Source: Marinifilaceae bacterium (GTDB lineage Bacteria; Bacteroidota; Bacteroidia; Bacteroidales; Marinifilaceae). From it: a stretch of DNA of 64,000 bases. Numbering within the stretch: the first letter of the stretch is position 1; each line of letters opens with the position of its first letter. Location: positions 55,673 to 119,672 of the forward strand of contig JAFGYE010000114.1 of assembly GCA_016936255.1 (NCBI GenBank), in the 5' to 3' direction. The position numbers and the translations under genes were made by a program. This document shows positions 18,792-28,472 of this stretch, piece by piece. The notes under the pieces were generated by a model. It did no database searches and was not told the origin of the DNA. It was given only the letters and a program-made list of their open reading frames with translations.

Positions 18792-19694
18792 TTAAAGTAC
18801 CAATCCTAAACCAAAACTAAGACTGAATAGTAAGGTGGATATTGCAAGTCGTTTTAATTCCGGATCCAAATCGCGGGCATTTTCATTTTTAAATACGTGC
18901 CAAACATTTCGCACAATAAACGGAAAACTCAACAAGAATAAAAACTGAAAAGCTGACTGCCAGTTAAAAATAGTATACAGGCAAGGTAAAATCATGGCAG
19001 TGGAAAGAAGTGTAAAATGATACCTCTTCGCATTAGCAGTCCCCATCTTCACAACAAGTGTCATTTTCCCGGTTCTTGCATCATTATCTATATCGCGCAT
19101 GTTGTTTAAATTTAAAACTCCTACGCTAAGTAATCCTACCGAAATTGCTGGCAAAAACAGGCTCCAGTATATGTTTCCGGTGTGAAGAAAATAAGTGCCC
19201 AAAACACCTGCCAAACCAAAAAACAGAAAGACAAACAAATCTCCAAAACCACTGTAACCATAAGGATTTTTTCCTACGGTATAATTTATTGCCGCCGCAA
19301 TAGCCACAAGTCCAATCACCAACATTACAGCTCCTTGTTTCAGATTGATTAACTGCATACCTTCATACAAAAGCCACAATCCGGAACATAGCGAAAGCAA
19401 AACAAAAATGACGAGCATACCTTTCATTTCCTTATGACTGATAACGCCACTCTGCACAGCCCTTTCAGGCCCAACCCGCTCACTATTGTCCGCTCCGGAA
19501 ATAGAATCGCCCAAATCATTCGCCAAATTTGATAATATCTGAAGAAACAAAGTTGTAAGAGTTGCTAAAATAAATATTTTGAAACGAAACGAGTGATTCG
19601 AGGCAGCTAAAAAGCTTCCCAAAAAGATACTGGAGAGCGCCAAAGGCAATGTACGTAATCGAAATGCATGAATCCATGCTTTTGTTTTATTCAT
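18792..19694 (-). CDS. menA: 1,4-dihydroxy-2-naphthoate polyprenyltransferase
   Basis: UbiA-family membrane enzyme adding the prenyl tail to DHNA. About 300 residues with eight or nine hydrophobic helices. The first Asp-rich motif is NLANDLGDSISGADN and the second is NNMRDIDNDARTGK, both binding Mg-diphosphate. First gene of the menA-menC-menE block. I prefer the ATG at 19694; a second one lies 12 bases upstream. Confidence 0.92.
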   Translation of the reverse strand: MNKTKAWIHAFRLRTLPLALSSIFLGSFLAASNHSFRFKIFILATLTTLFLQILSNLANDLGDSISGADNSERVGPERAVQSGVISHKEMKGMLVIFVLLSLCSGLWLLYEGMQLINLKQGAVMLVIGLVAIAAAINYTVGKNPYGYSGFGDLFVFLFFGLAGVLGTYFLHTGNIYWSLFLPAISVGLLSVGVLNLNNMRDIDNDARTGKMTLVVKMGTANAKRYHFTLLSTAMILPCLYTIFNWQSAFQFLFLLSFPFIVRNVWHVFKNENARDLDPELKRLAISTLLFSLSFGLGLVL

Positions 19695-19725
19695 AACAAT
19701 AATCAATTTTGAAACCCAAAGTTAG

Positions 19726-19733
19726 CAAAATTA
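19726..19733 (-). promoter_or_regulatory. candidate -7 box for menA-menC-menE
   Basis: On the minus strand the bases read TAATTTTG, an exact TAnnTTTG match 31 bases before the menA start. No convincing -33 box is seen. Confidence 0.45.
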
Positions 19734-19890
19734 GGAGCAGATTGGTTGCTATTTTTAGGATTTAGGTGAATAGAAATTACCCCCTTGACATTTCTAAGCT
19801 CCGATTCTGTTCCTATCTTTTTGGCACATAATGATCAGCAGAAATGAAATACTGGTAACACCACTTATTGAGTAGACTACACAATAAGAA

Positions 19891-19916
19891 AAGAGTGATG
19901 CAAAACATCACTCTTA
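19891..19916 (-). terminator. hairpin after the Tat-signal gene
   Basis: Ten-bp stem AAGAGTGATG / CATCACTCTT with a five-base loop, followed on the minus strand by a weak T-rich tail. Probably ends the Tat-protein gene. Confidence 0.6.
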
Positions 19917-19954
19917 CTTAATTCTGATAAAATAATTGATATAAAAGACTGTAT

Positions 19955-20323
19955 TTAAGCCTCCAGTTCAGGAGTTATAGATTCTGCAAATTTCTTTGAA
20001 AGTGAAATGTATTTGTTCTTAAAATCATCATGTTGCAAATATTCTTTAATCTGCTCCTGCCATCCACTGGCTTGATCTGATAATTTCATGATCCGGTGCT
20101 TATTGGAAATGTCTGATTTTGACAACTTCTCTTTTTCAACCACTTCAATATAATCGTTTACCCAGGTCTCATAAGTCAATAAAAAACTGTTCCGATCCTC
20201 TTCCGATGAAAAACGGTTTAAGTTGATATCTGCCAAAGCTTCCGTTTCAATTAATGCTGCAGCCCCCACTGTCAGACCCAGTTTCTGAAAAAATCCTCTT
20301 CTTGTGCTGTTTTGATTACTCAT
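19955..20323 (-). CDS. small Tat-signal protein of unknown function
   Basis: 122 residues. The N-terminus STRRGFFQKLGLTVGAAALI is a twin-arginine signal, implying export of a folded or cofactor-bound protein. The mature part is short, mostly helical and charged, and has no Cys or His cluster that would suggest a cofactor. Not recognised. Located between the two menaquinone blocks, but with its own hairpin behind it. Confidence 0.6.
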   Translation of the reverse strand: MSNQNSTRRGFFQKLGLTVGAAALIETEALADINLNRFSSEEDRNSFLLTYETWVNDYIEVVEKEKLSKSDISNKHRIMKLSDQASGWQEQIKEYLQHDDFKNKYISLSKKFAESITPELEA

Positions 20324-20512
20324 ATTATTTAAATTAAGACTTTCGAGTCTTAAATCTACTATTTAAATTTAGTATAAAAAAGAATAGTGCAGAAAATTTA
20401 AATACAGATATATTCGATATGTTTAATCTTGTTTTTTGAAAGCGAACAATTGCCTGCTAACTATTTTTAACTAATTTGAGTGCAGAAATTCATTACTCTT
20501 AACTTACAACAT

Positions 20513-21091
20513 ATGTCATACACACCAACTCGCGGGGAAGCATTCGAACTTCTTAAAAAACACACCAAATCTGAAAGTCTTATCAAACATGGATTAGCTG
20601 TAGAGGCAGTAATGAGGTTTTACGCTATAAAAAACAATGAAGACGCAGAAAAATGGGGCATTATAGGATTAGTGCACGATTTAGATTGGGATCAATATCC
20701 TGAAGAGCACTGTAAAAAAACCAGAGAAATATTAGAATCTGAGAATTGGCCCGAAGAATATATTAGAGCGGTTGAGAGTCATGCATGGTTGACCTGCACA
20801 GAGGTTGAACCTCAAACAATACTTGAAAAAACACTTTATGCTGTTGATGAATTAACCGGTTTGGTAACCACTACCGCCTTAATCCGTCCGTCAAAATCGG
20901 TATTGGATGTAAAAGTAAAATCAGTACAAAAAAATTGGAAGAACAAACGATTTGCAGCTGGTGTAGACAGAACTGTTATAGCACGGGGAGCTGAAATGCT
21001 CAACATAGAAATTCCTGACTTGATTCAGGGATGTATTGAAGGCATGCAAAAAATTGCTGATAATTTGGGTTTAAAAGGAAATATCAGCTAA
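20513..21091 (+). CDS. HD-domain hydrolase-like protein
   Basis: About 192 residues from the ATG at 20513 (a GTG 33 bases earlier is less likely). The HD signature is H in LIKHGLAVEA, HD in LVHDLDWD and H in ESHAW, with D in YAVDELTG, giving the metal site of an HD phosphohydrolase. The family includes predicted metal-dependent nucleases and nucleotidases; the substrate is unknown. Confidence 0.75.
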   Translation: MSYTPTRGEAFELLKKHTKSESLIKHGLAVEAVMRFYAIKNNEDAEKWGIIGLVHDLDWDQYPEEHCKKTREILESENWPEEYIRAVESHAWLTCTEVEPQTILEKTLYAVDELTGLVTTTALIRPSKSVLDVKVKSVQKNWKNKRFAAGVDRTVIARGAEMLNIEIPDLIQGCIEGMQKIADNLGLKGNIS

Positions 21092-21191
21092 CAGATCTAT
21101 CCTTATCCATCTCAAAATAAAAAACCAGCCAACAAAAGAAGGATTAAACCGTAAAGACATTAAATGGTAGTATTAATTTAAACATGAAAAC

Positions 21192-23072
21192 ATGCGAAAA
21201 TTATTAGCTTTCTGTATCATCACCCTTTTTCTTGCCATTTCAACTGTTGGAACCTCTCCAATTATTGCACAAAACTCATCTAAAAATGAAACAAATGTTT
21301 TGGTTCTTCACAGCTACCATCAAGGATTGGCATGGACGGATAGTATAACCCGCGGCATACGCAGCGTTTTTAAAGACAAACCGGATATTAATCTGATTTT
21401 TGAATATTTAGACACAAAACGTAATTACAATGAAGAATACTTTAACGCTTTGCAAAACATTTATAAAGTTAAAGCAAAACAAATTCCATTTAAAGCCATA
21501 ATTACAAGTGACAATGCCGCTTTTGATTTTATTCAAAAAAATGGCAGCGAATTTTATCCAAATATTCCTATTATATATTGCGGGGTAAATGATCTCGATA
21601 CAAGTATCCTAAAGGATTATCCTAATTTTTTTGGATACGGCGAGAAGGCTGATCATTACGGAACCATCTCAGCAATAAAGCGCATATTTCCAGAACGAAA
21701 AAACATTTTCATTATTAATGACAATACAGAAACGGGACAAGCTATTCAAAAAGAATTAAAAGGAATTACCGATCAATTTAAAGACCTTAATTTTGAGTCG
21801 GTTTCTGAATTCACAATGGAAAGCTTACAACAAACAATCAGGAATTTAGATGACACCTACGTAATTTACTTACTTGTACTTAACCGGGATAAGAACGGGA
21901 AATTTATATCCTACCAAAAAGGCATCACACAAATTAAAGAAGTTGCACATGTTCCCATATTTGGATCATGGGATTTTTATCTTAACAAAGGCTTATTTGG
22001 CGGAAAAATTACAAGAGGGTATGAACAAGGTGAAAGAGCAGCAATGCTTGCCTTAAAATTAATACAGGAACCTTGTGCTAATGATATCCCGCAATTCAAC
22101 TATCTGCCAAGCTCATATGTTTTCGATTGTAATGAACTGCGCACATTTAATATTTCCAAAAATCAATTGCCAAAAAATAGTATCCTGCTAAATGAACCAA
22201 AAGATTTTGGTTTAATTCTTAAGATTAGCATAATCAGTGTTATCGTATTAATATTAATTGTTTTAGGACTAACCATATGGCTAAAAGTCAAGCAAAACAG
22301 GGCAAAGGTTCTGCAGCGTCTAGTTCTTGAAAAAACATCCGAATTAAATAAAATAAACATAGAGCTCGAAAAGGTAATTCAAAATAAAAACAAATTTTTT
22401 TCCATTCTGGCTCACGATTTACGTGGTTCCATCGGGGTGATTTTAAACTTATCTACATTCATTAATAAGGATGAATTTAAAATTAGTGAAGAAGAAAAAA
22501 ACGAATTCAATAAGGACATATTTCACGTTGTAACCCAAACGAGTGGATTACTCGAAGATTTATTTTATTGGGGAACAATTCAAGCTAAAGACGGCCCAAA
22601 ATTAACCTTCACAGAATTTGACATTAATGAAGTTTTAACTGAAATGACCGAAATTTTTCAGATAAATCTGAGCGAGGTTAGTTTTAACAAAAATTTTAAC
22701 GGAGAACTAAAAATAACCAGCGATCTGAATATCTGCAAGTTTTTATTCCGAAACGTCATTCAAAATGCAATTAAGTACAGTTACAAAAAAGGAAGTGTAG
22801 AGATTCGATCTTACACTGAAAACGAGCTGTTTTATATTGAGGTTAAAGATTTTGGTCTGGGGATGTCAAAGGAAATTATTGAGAGTATTTATCAAAAAAG
22901 TCCTATCCGCGTGGAAGGATTATCGGGACAAAAGGCAACTGGTATGGGATTGCCCACTGTTCTTGATTATTTAGAAATTTTAAAAGGGGAACTCTTAATA
23001 GAAAGTGAAGCAGGCAAAGGTTCAACATTTACCATTGTTTTGAGAAGTCATGAAGAATCGGAACAAGTTTAA
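21192..23072 (+). CDS. sensor histidine kinase with periplasmic ABC-type binding domain
   Basis: 626 residues. Signal peptide at 1-25; a periplasmic type I solute-binding domain of the ABC_sub_bind kind at about 30-320 (VLVLHSYHQGLAWTDSITRG); one transmembrane helix at about 338-362; a short coiled coil; HisKA with phospho-acceptor H408 in ILAHDLRGS; and a HATPase domain with N-box NVIQNAIKYSY near residue 522 and G-boxes DFGLGMS and ATGMGLP. The design senses a small ligand outside the inner membrane. No response regulator is adjacent, so it is an orphan kinase. Confidence 0.85.
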   Translation: MRKLLAFCIITLFLAISTVGTSPIIAQNSSKNETNVLVLHSYHQGLAWTDSITRGIRSVFKDKPDINLIFEYLDTKRNYNEEYFNALQNIYKVKAKQIPFKAIITSDNAAFDFIQKNGSEFYPNIPIIYCGVNDLDTSILKDYPNFFGYGEKADHYGTISAIKRIFPERKNIFIINDNTETGQAIQKELKGITDQFKDLNFESVSEFTMESLQQTIRNLDDTYVIYLLVLNRDKNGKFISYQKGITQIKEVAHVPIFGSWDFYLNKGLFGGKITRGYEQGERAAMLALKLIQEPCANDIPQFNYLPSSYVFDCNELRTFNISKNQLPKNSILLNEPKDFGLILKISIISVIVLILIVLGLTIWLKVKQNRAKVLQRLVLEKTSELNKINIELEKVIQNKNKFFSILAHDLRGSIGVILNLSTFINKDEFKISEEEKNEFNKDIFHVVTQTSGLLEDLFYWGTIQAKDGPKLTFTEFDINEVLTEMTEIFQINLSEVSFNKNFNGELKITSDLNICKFLFRNVIQNAIKYSYKKGSVEIRSYTENELFYIEVKDFGLGMSKEIIESIYQKSPIRVEGLSGQKATGMGLPTVLDYLEILKGELLIESEAGKGSTFTIVLRSHEESEQV

Positions 23073-23078
23073 AATATC

Positions 23079-23570
23079 TCAGACTTTTCTTCCATAATAC
23101 AAATGATCACAAATTTCACCATCAATATCAGCGACATGAGGCATAAGCCCCCATCGTTCGAAACCAAATTTCTCAAGCAATTTAAGGCTCGCCAGATTTT
23201 CTGCCAATAAAATAGCAAATAGGCTCTTAAACTGATATTTGGGAGCTTCATCAATAACAAACTGCATTAATTGGGAGCCAATTCCTTTCTGCAGATGCTC
23301 CTCGTGTATGTAGTAACTCACCTCTGCCGCTGATTGCAAAGCCCTGCGACCTGCCCGGTAGGCACTGTAGCAAATCCATCCCACTATCCGATCATCTTCT
23401 ACTGCTGCAAATACAGGATATTGATTGGGATGATGTCCTTCGAACCATTTGGTACGCTGTTCCATACTAATTTCATCCAAATCGGCCGTACAATAACGCT
23501 TGCGTACAGCCTGATTGTAAATATCATTAATAGCAGGCAGATCTGATACTGTGGCAAGACGTATTTTCAT
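23079..23570 (-). CDS. GNAT acetyltransferase, phosphinothricin-acetyltransferase-like
   Basis: About 163 residues from the ATG at 23570. Begins MKIRLATVSDLPAINDIYNQ, typical of the PAT/YwnH-like GNAT branch, and has the acetyl-CoA loop EEHLQKGIGSQLM. Likely N-acetylates a small amine or amino-acid analogue; exact substrate unknown. An upstream ATG at 23624 adds 18 residues not expected in the family. Confidence 0.85.
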   Translation of the reverse strand: MKIRLATVSDLPAINDIYNQAVRKRYCTADLDEISMEQRTKWFEGHHPNQYPVFAAVEDDRIVGWICYSAYRAGRRALQSAAEVSYYIHEEHLQKGIGSQLMQFVIDEAPKYQFKSLFAILLAENLASLKLLEKFGFERWGLMPHVADIDGEICDHLYYGRKV

Positions 23571-23655
23571 TGTGTTTCTTTTTGATTTTGAGTGTTCAAG
23601 ATAATAAAAATATAGATTTATCAATCACTAAAACGACTCTTCTTCTTACCCCTAT

Positions 23656-23684
23656 CCCGAAAGCTTTCGGGCCCCCTAAAGGGG
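23656..23684. repeat. pair of adjacent palindromes
   Basis: A perfect 16-bp palindrome CCCGAAAGCTTTCGGG (23656-23671) is followed at once by CCCC-TAAA-GGGG (23673-23684). Both are GC-rich islands in AT-rich sequence. Short intergenic palindromes of this kind recur in Bacteroidota genomes; copy number cannot be judged from one window. Confidence 0.6.
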
Positions 23685-23690
23685 ACTTTA

Positions 23691-23728
23691 AAAAAAATGG
23701 CCATCAGAATTATCCGATGGCCATTTTA
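23691..23728 (-). terminator. terminator of the menI-F-D-B block
   Basis: Stem AAAATGGCCATC / GATGGCCATTTT with a ten-base loop and a T-run on the minus strand, 18 bases beyond the menB stop. Confidence 0.85.
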
Positions 23729-23746
23729 ATATCTTCAATTTCTGAA

Positions 23747-24571
23747 TTACCCTGGAAATTTAGGGAATTTCTGAAAGTCAGGATCCCGTTTTTCAAGGAA
23801 TGCATTCTTACCCTCCTGAGCTTCCTCCATCAAGTAGTACATCATAGTTGCATCACCGGCAAATTCCATCAGTCCGCGCTGTCCGTCGAGCTCAGCATTT
23901 AAACCGCGTTTGATCATGCGCAATGCCATCGGACTTCTCATCAACATGGTTTTACACCAATCTACCGTCTCATCTTCCAATTGCTCTAAAGGAACTACCT
24001 TGTTCACCATGCCCATTTCTTCGGCTTCTTTGGCAGTGTACTGCTTGCAAAGGAACCAAATTTCGCGGGCCTTTTTCTGACCTACGTGTCGTGCCAAATA
24101 AGAAGAACCAAAACCGGCATCGAAACTACCTACTTTGGGGCCGGTTTGTCCAAACTTAGCATTTTCCGAAGCAATAGTTAAATCGCAAACAATGTGCAAT
24201 ACATGTCCGCCGCCAATTGCATACCCATTTACCATAGCAATAACAGGCTTGGGCATAGAACGAATTGCTTTGTGCAAATCCAGTACATTTAAACGAGGTA
24301 CACCGTGATCATCAATATAGCCACCTACCCCTTTTACATTTTGGTCGCCGCCAGAACAAAACGCTTTGTCGCCGGTTCCGGTAAACACAATTACACCAAT
24401 ATCGCTGCGCTCGCGGCATATATCCATCGCATCCAACATATCAAAATTGGTTTGCGGACGAAATGCATTATAGACCTCTGGTCGGTTGATTGTAATCTTT
24501 GCAATCCCTTCGAAAAAATCGAATTTAATGTCTTCGTATTCTTTAATGGTAGTCCAGGCTCTGGTTGTCAT
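23747..24571 (-). CDS. menB: 1,4-dihydroxy-2-naphthoyl-CoA synthase
   Basis: Crotonase-fold enzyme closing the naphthoate ring from succinylbenzoyl-CoA. 274 residues. Diagnostic parts are the start [24 protein letters not shown], oxyanion-hole [14 protein letters not shown], and the MenB-specific [17 protein letters not shown]. It overlaps the menD stop... start junction by four bases (24568-24571), consistent with coupled translation. Confidence 0.96.
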   Translation of the reverse strand: MTTRAWTTIKEYEDIKFDFFEGIAKITINRPEVYNAFRPQTNFDMLDAMDICRERSDIGVIVFTGTGDKAFCSGGDQNVKGVGGYIDDHGVPRLNVLDLHKAIRSMPKPVIAMVNGYAIGGGHVLHIVCDLTIASENAKFGQTGPKVGSFDAGFGSSYLARHVGQKKAREIWFLCKQYTAKEAEEMGMVNKVVPLEQLEDETVDWCKTMLMRSPMALRMIKRGLNAELDGQRGLMEFAGDATMMYYLMEEAQEGKNAFLEKRDPDFQKFPKFPG

Positions 24572-26265
24572 ACCTTTGATTTTATAGTTTTAAAATAATT
24601 TATTAATACTTGATCGTTCACCGTTCTGGGTGTTTTTATTTCCAGTATTGCAGCACGATTACTGACAGCATAGAAATTAGGAAGTATGCTATTCACTTCC
24701 TCTTCATTGTCGGCATAAAAATAATCCAAACCGAATGTTTCAGCCAATTTGCCGGCTTTATAATCCTGCACCGTTTCAAAATATTCCTCCAACTCATCCA
24801 CTCCCGAAGGACCCGAAATAAAGCGGAAAATTCCTCCGCCTCCGTTGTTAATCAGAATAATTTTAAAATTCGGCTGCAAATATTTATTCCACAATGCATT
24901 CGAATCATAGAAAAAACTAATGTCACCGGTAATCAATGTGGTTGTTTTCCCATTCACCAGCGCGGCACCTGCTGCGGTTGATGTACATCCATCAATACCA
25001 CTGGTTCCGCGATTGGAATTATAAGTAAGTGTACCTGATGTTTTAAATAATTGCGCATAACGAACTACAGAGCTATTCGCCAATTGCAGGTTTCCACCTT
25101 CGGGAATTTCACTTAAAATTTGTTCAAAAGCTTTTAAATCACTCCACTCTATCTTACTTAGATAATCAGCATGAATGTCCGAAACCTCTGTATCTCTGCT
25201 TTTCCAATATCCTGAAAAATTACTTCCGGATGGTTTTATCAATGGCAATAACTGCTTAAAGAATGCTAAGGGTGATACATCGATATGGGAAGTCAAATTT
25301 TTAAAGGTATCAATAAAATGATCCTCTTTCCCAACAAACCAATGTTCTTTAGGCTTGTTATTTCTTAAAAATGATTTAACCATTTTAGAAACCAAAGGCC
25401 CGCCAAAATTAATCAGCAGATCTGGCTTGAAATGATCTAATTCCTCATCCTTAATCGAGCAAATCACCCGATCGATACAAGGCAAAAACTCCTTATTGTG
25501 AAGATTCGATACCGATTCTGTAAGAATCACTACATTCTTATTTTGAGCCAATTCGGCAAGCAACTCATTTAATTCGGCCTGAGGATGAAGCAATCCAGCC
25601 AGAATTACAATTTTCTGATTGGAATTCACAATAGCCGCAATGGAAGAAATTGTACCGGCACTTAATTCATCAACAGAATTAATTTTACCAATCACCCGCT
25701 CAATAGAATTTGGATAAGGTTTCACTCCATACAGTGGTTCACGCAAAGGAAAGTTGATATGAACAGGTCCTAAACGACCACTTTGAGCTTTGGATAAAGC
25801 CTCGTTCACCATTCGGTTTAAATACCAGCACTCATCCTGATTATTTGCATCCAAAGGCAGTTGATAGCTTGCCTTCACAAATTGTCCGAAGACATTTACT
25901 TGCGGCAAAGCCTGAGAATCATCTTGTCCGATCCATTCAACAGGCCGGTCTGCCGAAATAACCACCAAAGGCAGTCTCTGATAAAAAGCTTCGGCAACAG
26001 CAGGTCCATAGTTCAGTAAAGCTGTACCCGATGTACAAACCAAGCCAACCGGTTTTCTTGTTTGCTGAGCTATTCCAAGTGCAAAATACCCTGCACTTCT
26101 CTCATCAACAATTACCAAACTCTTAATTCGATCATCTTTAGCAAAGGAAATACTTAATGGAGCGTTGCGGGAACCGGGTGAAACAATCACGTATTCCATT
26201 CCTTTCGCCCAGCAGATATCAATCAATTCTTTAACCCCTTTAATATCCGAGTAATTGCGCTCCAT
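24568..26265 (-). CDS. menD: SEPHCHC synthase (menaquinone biosynthesis)
   Basis: Thiamine-diphosphate enzyme joining isochorismate and 2-oxoglutarate. 565 residues. Start region [17 protein letters not shown] is the MenD hallmark, with the ThDP glutamate region [18 protein letters not shown], and the C-terminal ThDP-binding stretch [15 protein letters not shown]. Its end overlaps menB by four bases, and menF lies 100 bases upstream. Confidence 0.95.
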   Translation of the reverse strand: MERNYSDIKGVKELIDICWAKGMEYVIVSPGSRNAPLSISFAKDDRIKSLVIVDERSAGYFALGIAQQTRKPVGLVCTSGTALLNYGPAVAEAFYQRLPLVVISADRPVEWIGQDDSQALPQVNVFGQFVKASYQLPLDANNQDECWYLNRMVNEALSKAQSGRLGPVHINFPLREPLYGVKPYPNSIERVIGKINSVDELSAGTISSIAAIVNSNQKIVILAGLLHPQAELNELLAELAQNKNVVILTESVSNLHNKEFLPCIDRVICSIKDEELDHFKPDLLINFGGPLVSKMVKSFLRNNKPKEHWFVGKEDHFIDTFKNLTSHIDVSPLAFFKQLLPLIKPSGSNFSGYWKSRDTEVSDIHADYLSKIEWSDLKAFEQILSEIPEGGNLQLANSSVVRYAQLFKTSGTLTYNSNRGTSGIDGCTSTAAGAALVNGKTTTLITGDISFFYDSNALWNKYLQPNFKIILINNGGGGIFRFISGPSGVDELEEYFETVQDYKAGKLAETFGLDYFYADNEEEVNSILPNFYAVSNRAAILEIKTPRTVNDQVLINYFKTIKSKV

Positions 26266-26365
26266 ATCATCTATTTTTCTTGTTCTATACGAGAATACAC
26301 AAAAGCAAAAATTGCATTTTATAATGTATGTTTGGTCAAATTTAAAATAATTTATTGGGCTTCCC

Positions 26366-27487
26366 TTACGAACGAATCACATTCAGCAAGGTTTGAGCTT
26401 TTAAACAGGTTTCCTCCCATTCTTTTTCAGGAATTGAATCTGCAGTTATTCCTCCGCCGACAAAAAGAGCCATTTGATTATCAAACACTTTCATGCTTCG
26501 CAGATTTACAAAAAGTGAAATCGATCCGTTCGATTCTATTGGCCCTAAATATCCGGCATAATACTCTCTGTCATGTTCCTCAATTTCTCGAATTAACTCC
26601 AAAGCCTTATTTTTTGGCAAGCCGCAAACAGCAGGAGTTGGATGAAGATCCTGAACTAAGTTCGACAATTGACTAAAGCCCATGCCATTGGAAAGTAAAT
26701 AAGTTGTTTTTAGATGAACAACATTTCCTGCCTGAGATGTTACGGGGCCTGTTCGTTTGTATTTGGTTAAATTGTGATTTTTCAGCACTTCTTCAATATA
26801 CAAACTGACCAAAGCTTGCTCATTGATCTCTTTAGGTTCCCATGTAATCTGATCAATCAATCTACTTGCAAGCTTTTGAGTTCCTGCCAAAGCAACGGTT
26901 TCAATTGTATTATTTTTTGAAGACAATAATGTTTCGGGACTTGCACCGATCCATGTTCCCTCTTTGGGGATAGAAACCAAAAATACAAATGCAGAATCGT
27001 AAGATTCTGATAATTTCAAAAAAGATTCTACGGCGCAGTTCAGCCCTACTCCATCTAAAATTTGAATTCTGGATAATATTGCCTTATCCAACCTGAATTG
27101 TTTTAAGTCATTAATCATTTTCGAAACCTGATTAAAATACAAAGCAGGTGAACTTTCCAGAATAACATTTTCAGGCAATTTTTCGCTCTTCTCGGTTTGA
27201 TATGATTTTAATAATTGAAGAGAATCTGAATCAATTTCAGAGCCTTTTACACGAATATCACCTCGTATAAACAAGGATTTATGTGAACTTTCTATATCAA
27301 AAGGAGAAAAAACAAAGCCATTCTCGCCATCCAATTCCGATAGAAACTGATACTCTTTCAAATCCTGATCTGTTTGAATTCCTATCTGAATCATCCCGGT
27401 TTTGGGCAACTGATAAGCGAAAAAGGGAAAGTTATTCTGCAAACAGCAGCTTAAGAAAGAAGACAGCTCATTTCTATTTTCCACCAT
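26366..27487 (-). CDS. menF: isochorismate synthase
   Basis: Chorismate-binding-family enzyme converting chorismate to isochorismate, first step of menaquinone synthesis. 373 residues. Motifs: TVALAGTQ, NVVHLKTTYL, LHPTPAVCGLPK and EEHDREYYAGYLG, which line the active site. It starts one base after the stop of the thioesterase gene, so the two are co-translated. Confidence 0.93.
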   Translation of the reverse strand: MVENRNELSSFLSCCLQNNFPFFAYQLPKTGMIQIGIQTDQDLKEYQFLSELDGENGFVFSPFDIESSHKSLFIRGDIRVKGSEIDSDSLQLLKSYQTEKSEKLPENVILESSPALYFNQVSKMINDLKQFRLDKAILSRIQILDGVGLNCAVESFLKLSESYDSAFVFLVSIPKEGTWIGASPETLLSSKNNTIETVALAGTQKLASRLIDQITWEPKEINEQALVSLYIEEVLKNHNLTKYKRTGPVTSQAGNVVHLKTTYLLSNGMGFSQLSNLVQDLHPTPAVCGLPKNKALELIREIEEHDREYYAGYLGPIESNGSISLFVNLRSMKVFDNQMALFVGGGITADSIPEKEWEETCLKAQTLLNVIRS

Positions 27488-27488
27488 T

Positions 27489-27905
27489 TTATTTTTTTAA
27501 TATCACATTGGTTATTCGGCACACCGAAATCAACTTTTCCTGTTCATTTAGAATATTTACCTCAACGATGTGAGTTAAGCTTCCTTTATGAATGAAATGT
27601 GCTTTAGCGGTAATTGTTCCTGTTCTCATGCTTCGAATGTGATTCGCATTAATCTCCATCCCTTTTACATCATATTTTTTCATATCAGTTTTAATTACTG
27701 ATAAGGCACTCCCTACCGATTCAGCCAAAGCAAGTGTGGCTCCACCATGAAGAATTTTCATAGGCTGCCAATGCTTGGGTGTTACCGGCATCTCTGCAAC
27801 CAAATAGTTTTCTCCTACTTCGGTGTAAGTAATACCCAGGTGCTCCATCAAAGTATCTGAACACATCTTGTTCAATACGTCAAGTGTATCTATTTCGTTG
27901 ATCAT
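27489..27905 (-). CDS. menI: hotdog-fold thioesterase, likely DHNA-CoA thioesterase
   Basis: About 138 residues from the ATG at 27905 (13 further codons upstream are not family-like). PaaI/YbgC-type hotdog thioesterase with the helix motif ILHGGATLALAES, where Glu is the probable catalytic residue. Its place as first gene before menF, with a one-base gap, supports hydrolysis of 1,4-dihydroxy-2-naphthoyl-CoA. The specific assignment rests on context, not on a unique motif. Confidence 0.75.
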   Translation of the reverse strand: MINEIDTLDVLNKMCSDTLMEHLGITYTEVGENYLVAEMPVTPKHWQPMKILHGGATLALAESVGSALSVIKTDMKKYDVKGMEINANHIRSMRTGTITAKAHFIHKGSLTHIVEVNILNEQEKLISVCRITNVILKK

Positions 27906-28002
27906 TCTACAAAAATAATATAATCTGCAATTAGAAAAAACCAAAGAAAATCTTTCCGTGATTAATCTTCCTGATTCACTAAATCAGGAAAAAACAGTGT
28001 AT

Positions 28003-28032
28003 AAAAAAAAGCTCAACATTACATTGAGCTTT
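28003..28032 (-). terminator. terminator of cspA
   Basis: Stem AAGCTCAA / TTGAGCTT with a seven-base loop and a T-run of eight on the minus strand, 27 bases after the cspA stop. Confidence 0.8.
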
Positions 28033-28058
28033 ACCAAGGAAAAATATCTTATTTTAAC

Positions 28059-28250
28059 TTAGTTAAGTTTTACATTAACTGCGTTAATTCCTTTTTTTCC
28101 TTCAACAACATCAAAAGTTACTGAATCATCCTGATCAATTTTGTCAATTAATCCTGTTACGTGAACAAAGATGTCTTCTCCTGTTTCGCTGTTTTTAATG
28201 AATCCAAATCCCTTAGATTCGTTAAAAAATTTTACTGTACCTGTAGGCAT
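28059..28250 (-). CDS. cspA: cold-shock-domain protein
   Basis: 63-residue single cold-shock domain that binds single-stranded RNA and DNA. It starts MPTGTVKFFNESKGFGFI, with RNP1 KGFGFI and RNP2 DIFVHV. Monocistronic with a terminator behind it. Several CspA-type paralogues are usual in this phylum, so the symbol is generic. Confidence 0.93.
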   Translation of the reverse strand: MPTGTVKFFNESKGFGFIKNSETGEDIFVHVTGLIDKIDQDDSVTFDVVEGKKGINAVNVKLN

Positions 28251-28420
28251 TCCTTAAAAAATTTTAGATTATTATAAAGTAAATGTACGTAATTTGAATT
28301 AATCTCAAAATTATTCTTTTAAGTTTTTAAAATATATTTGCATTAGTCTATACAATTACATAACAAGACGCAACCTGCAGTAATCACACAAAAGCTATTT
28401 TAAAAAAAACAACAGTCATT

Positions 28421-28452
28421 TTTTGATCCTTAAAAAAAAACACCTACTTTAG
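28421..28452 (+). promoter_or_regulatory. promoter of the asnA leader transcript
   Basis: TTTG at 28421-28424 (-33 type) and TACTTTAG at 28445-28452, one mismatch from TAnnTTTG, are 20 bases apart, the spacing expected for the main Bacteroidota sigma factor. This would start RNA near 28459, about 14 bases before the first leader reading frame. Confidence 0.6.
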
Positions 28453-28472
28453 CCATCGTAAATAACAGGAAC

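Noticed and set aside
27910..27917. TAnnTTTG box immediately before menI
   Set aside because: It would start RNA at the start codon itself; AT-rich sequence gives such matches by chance.
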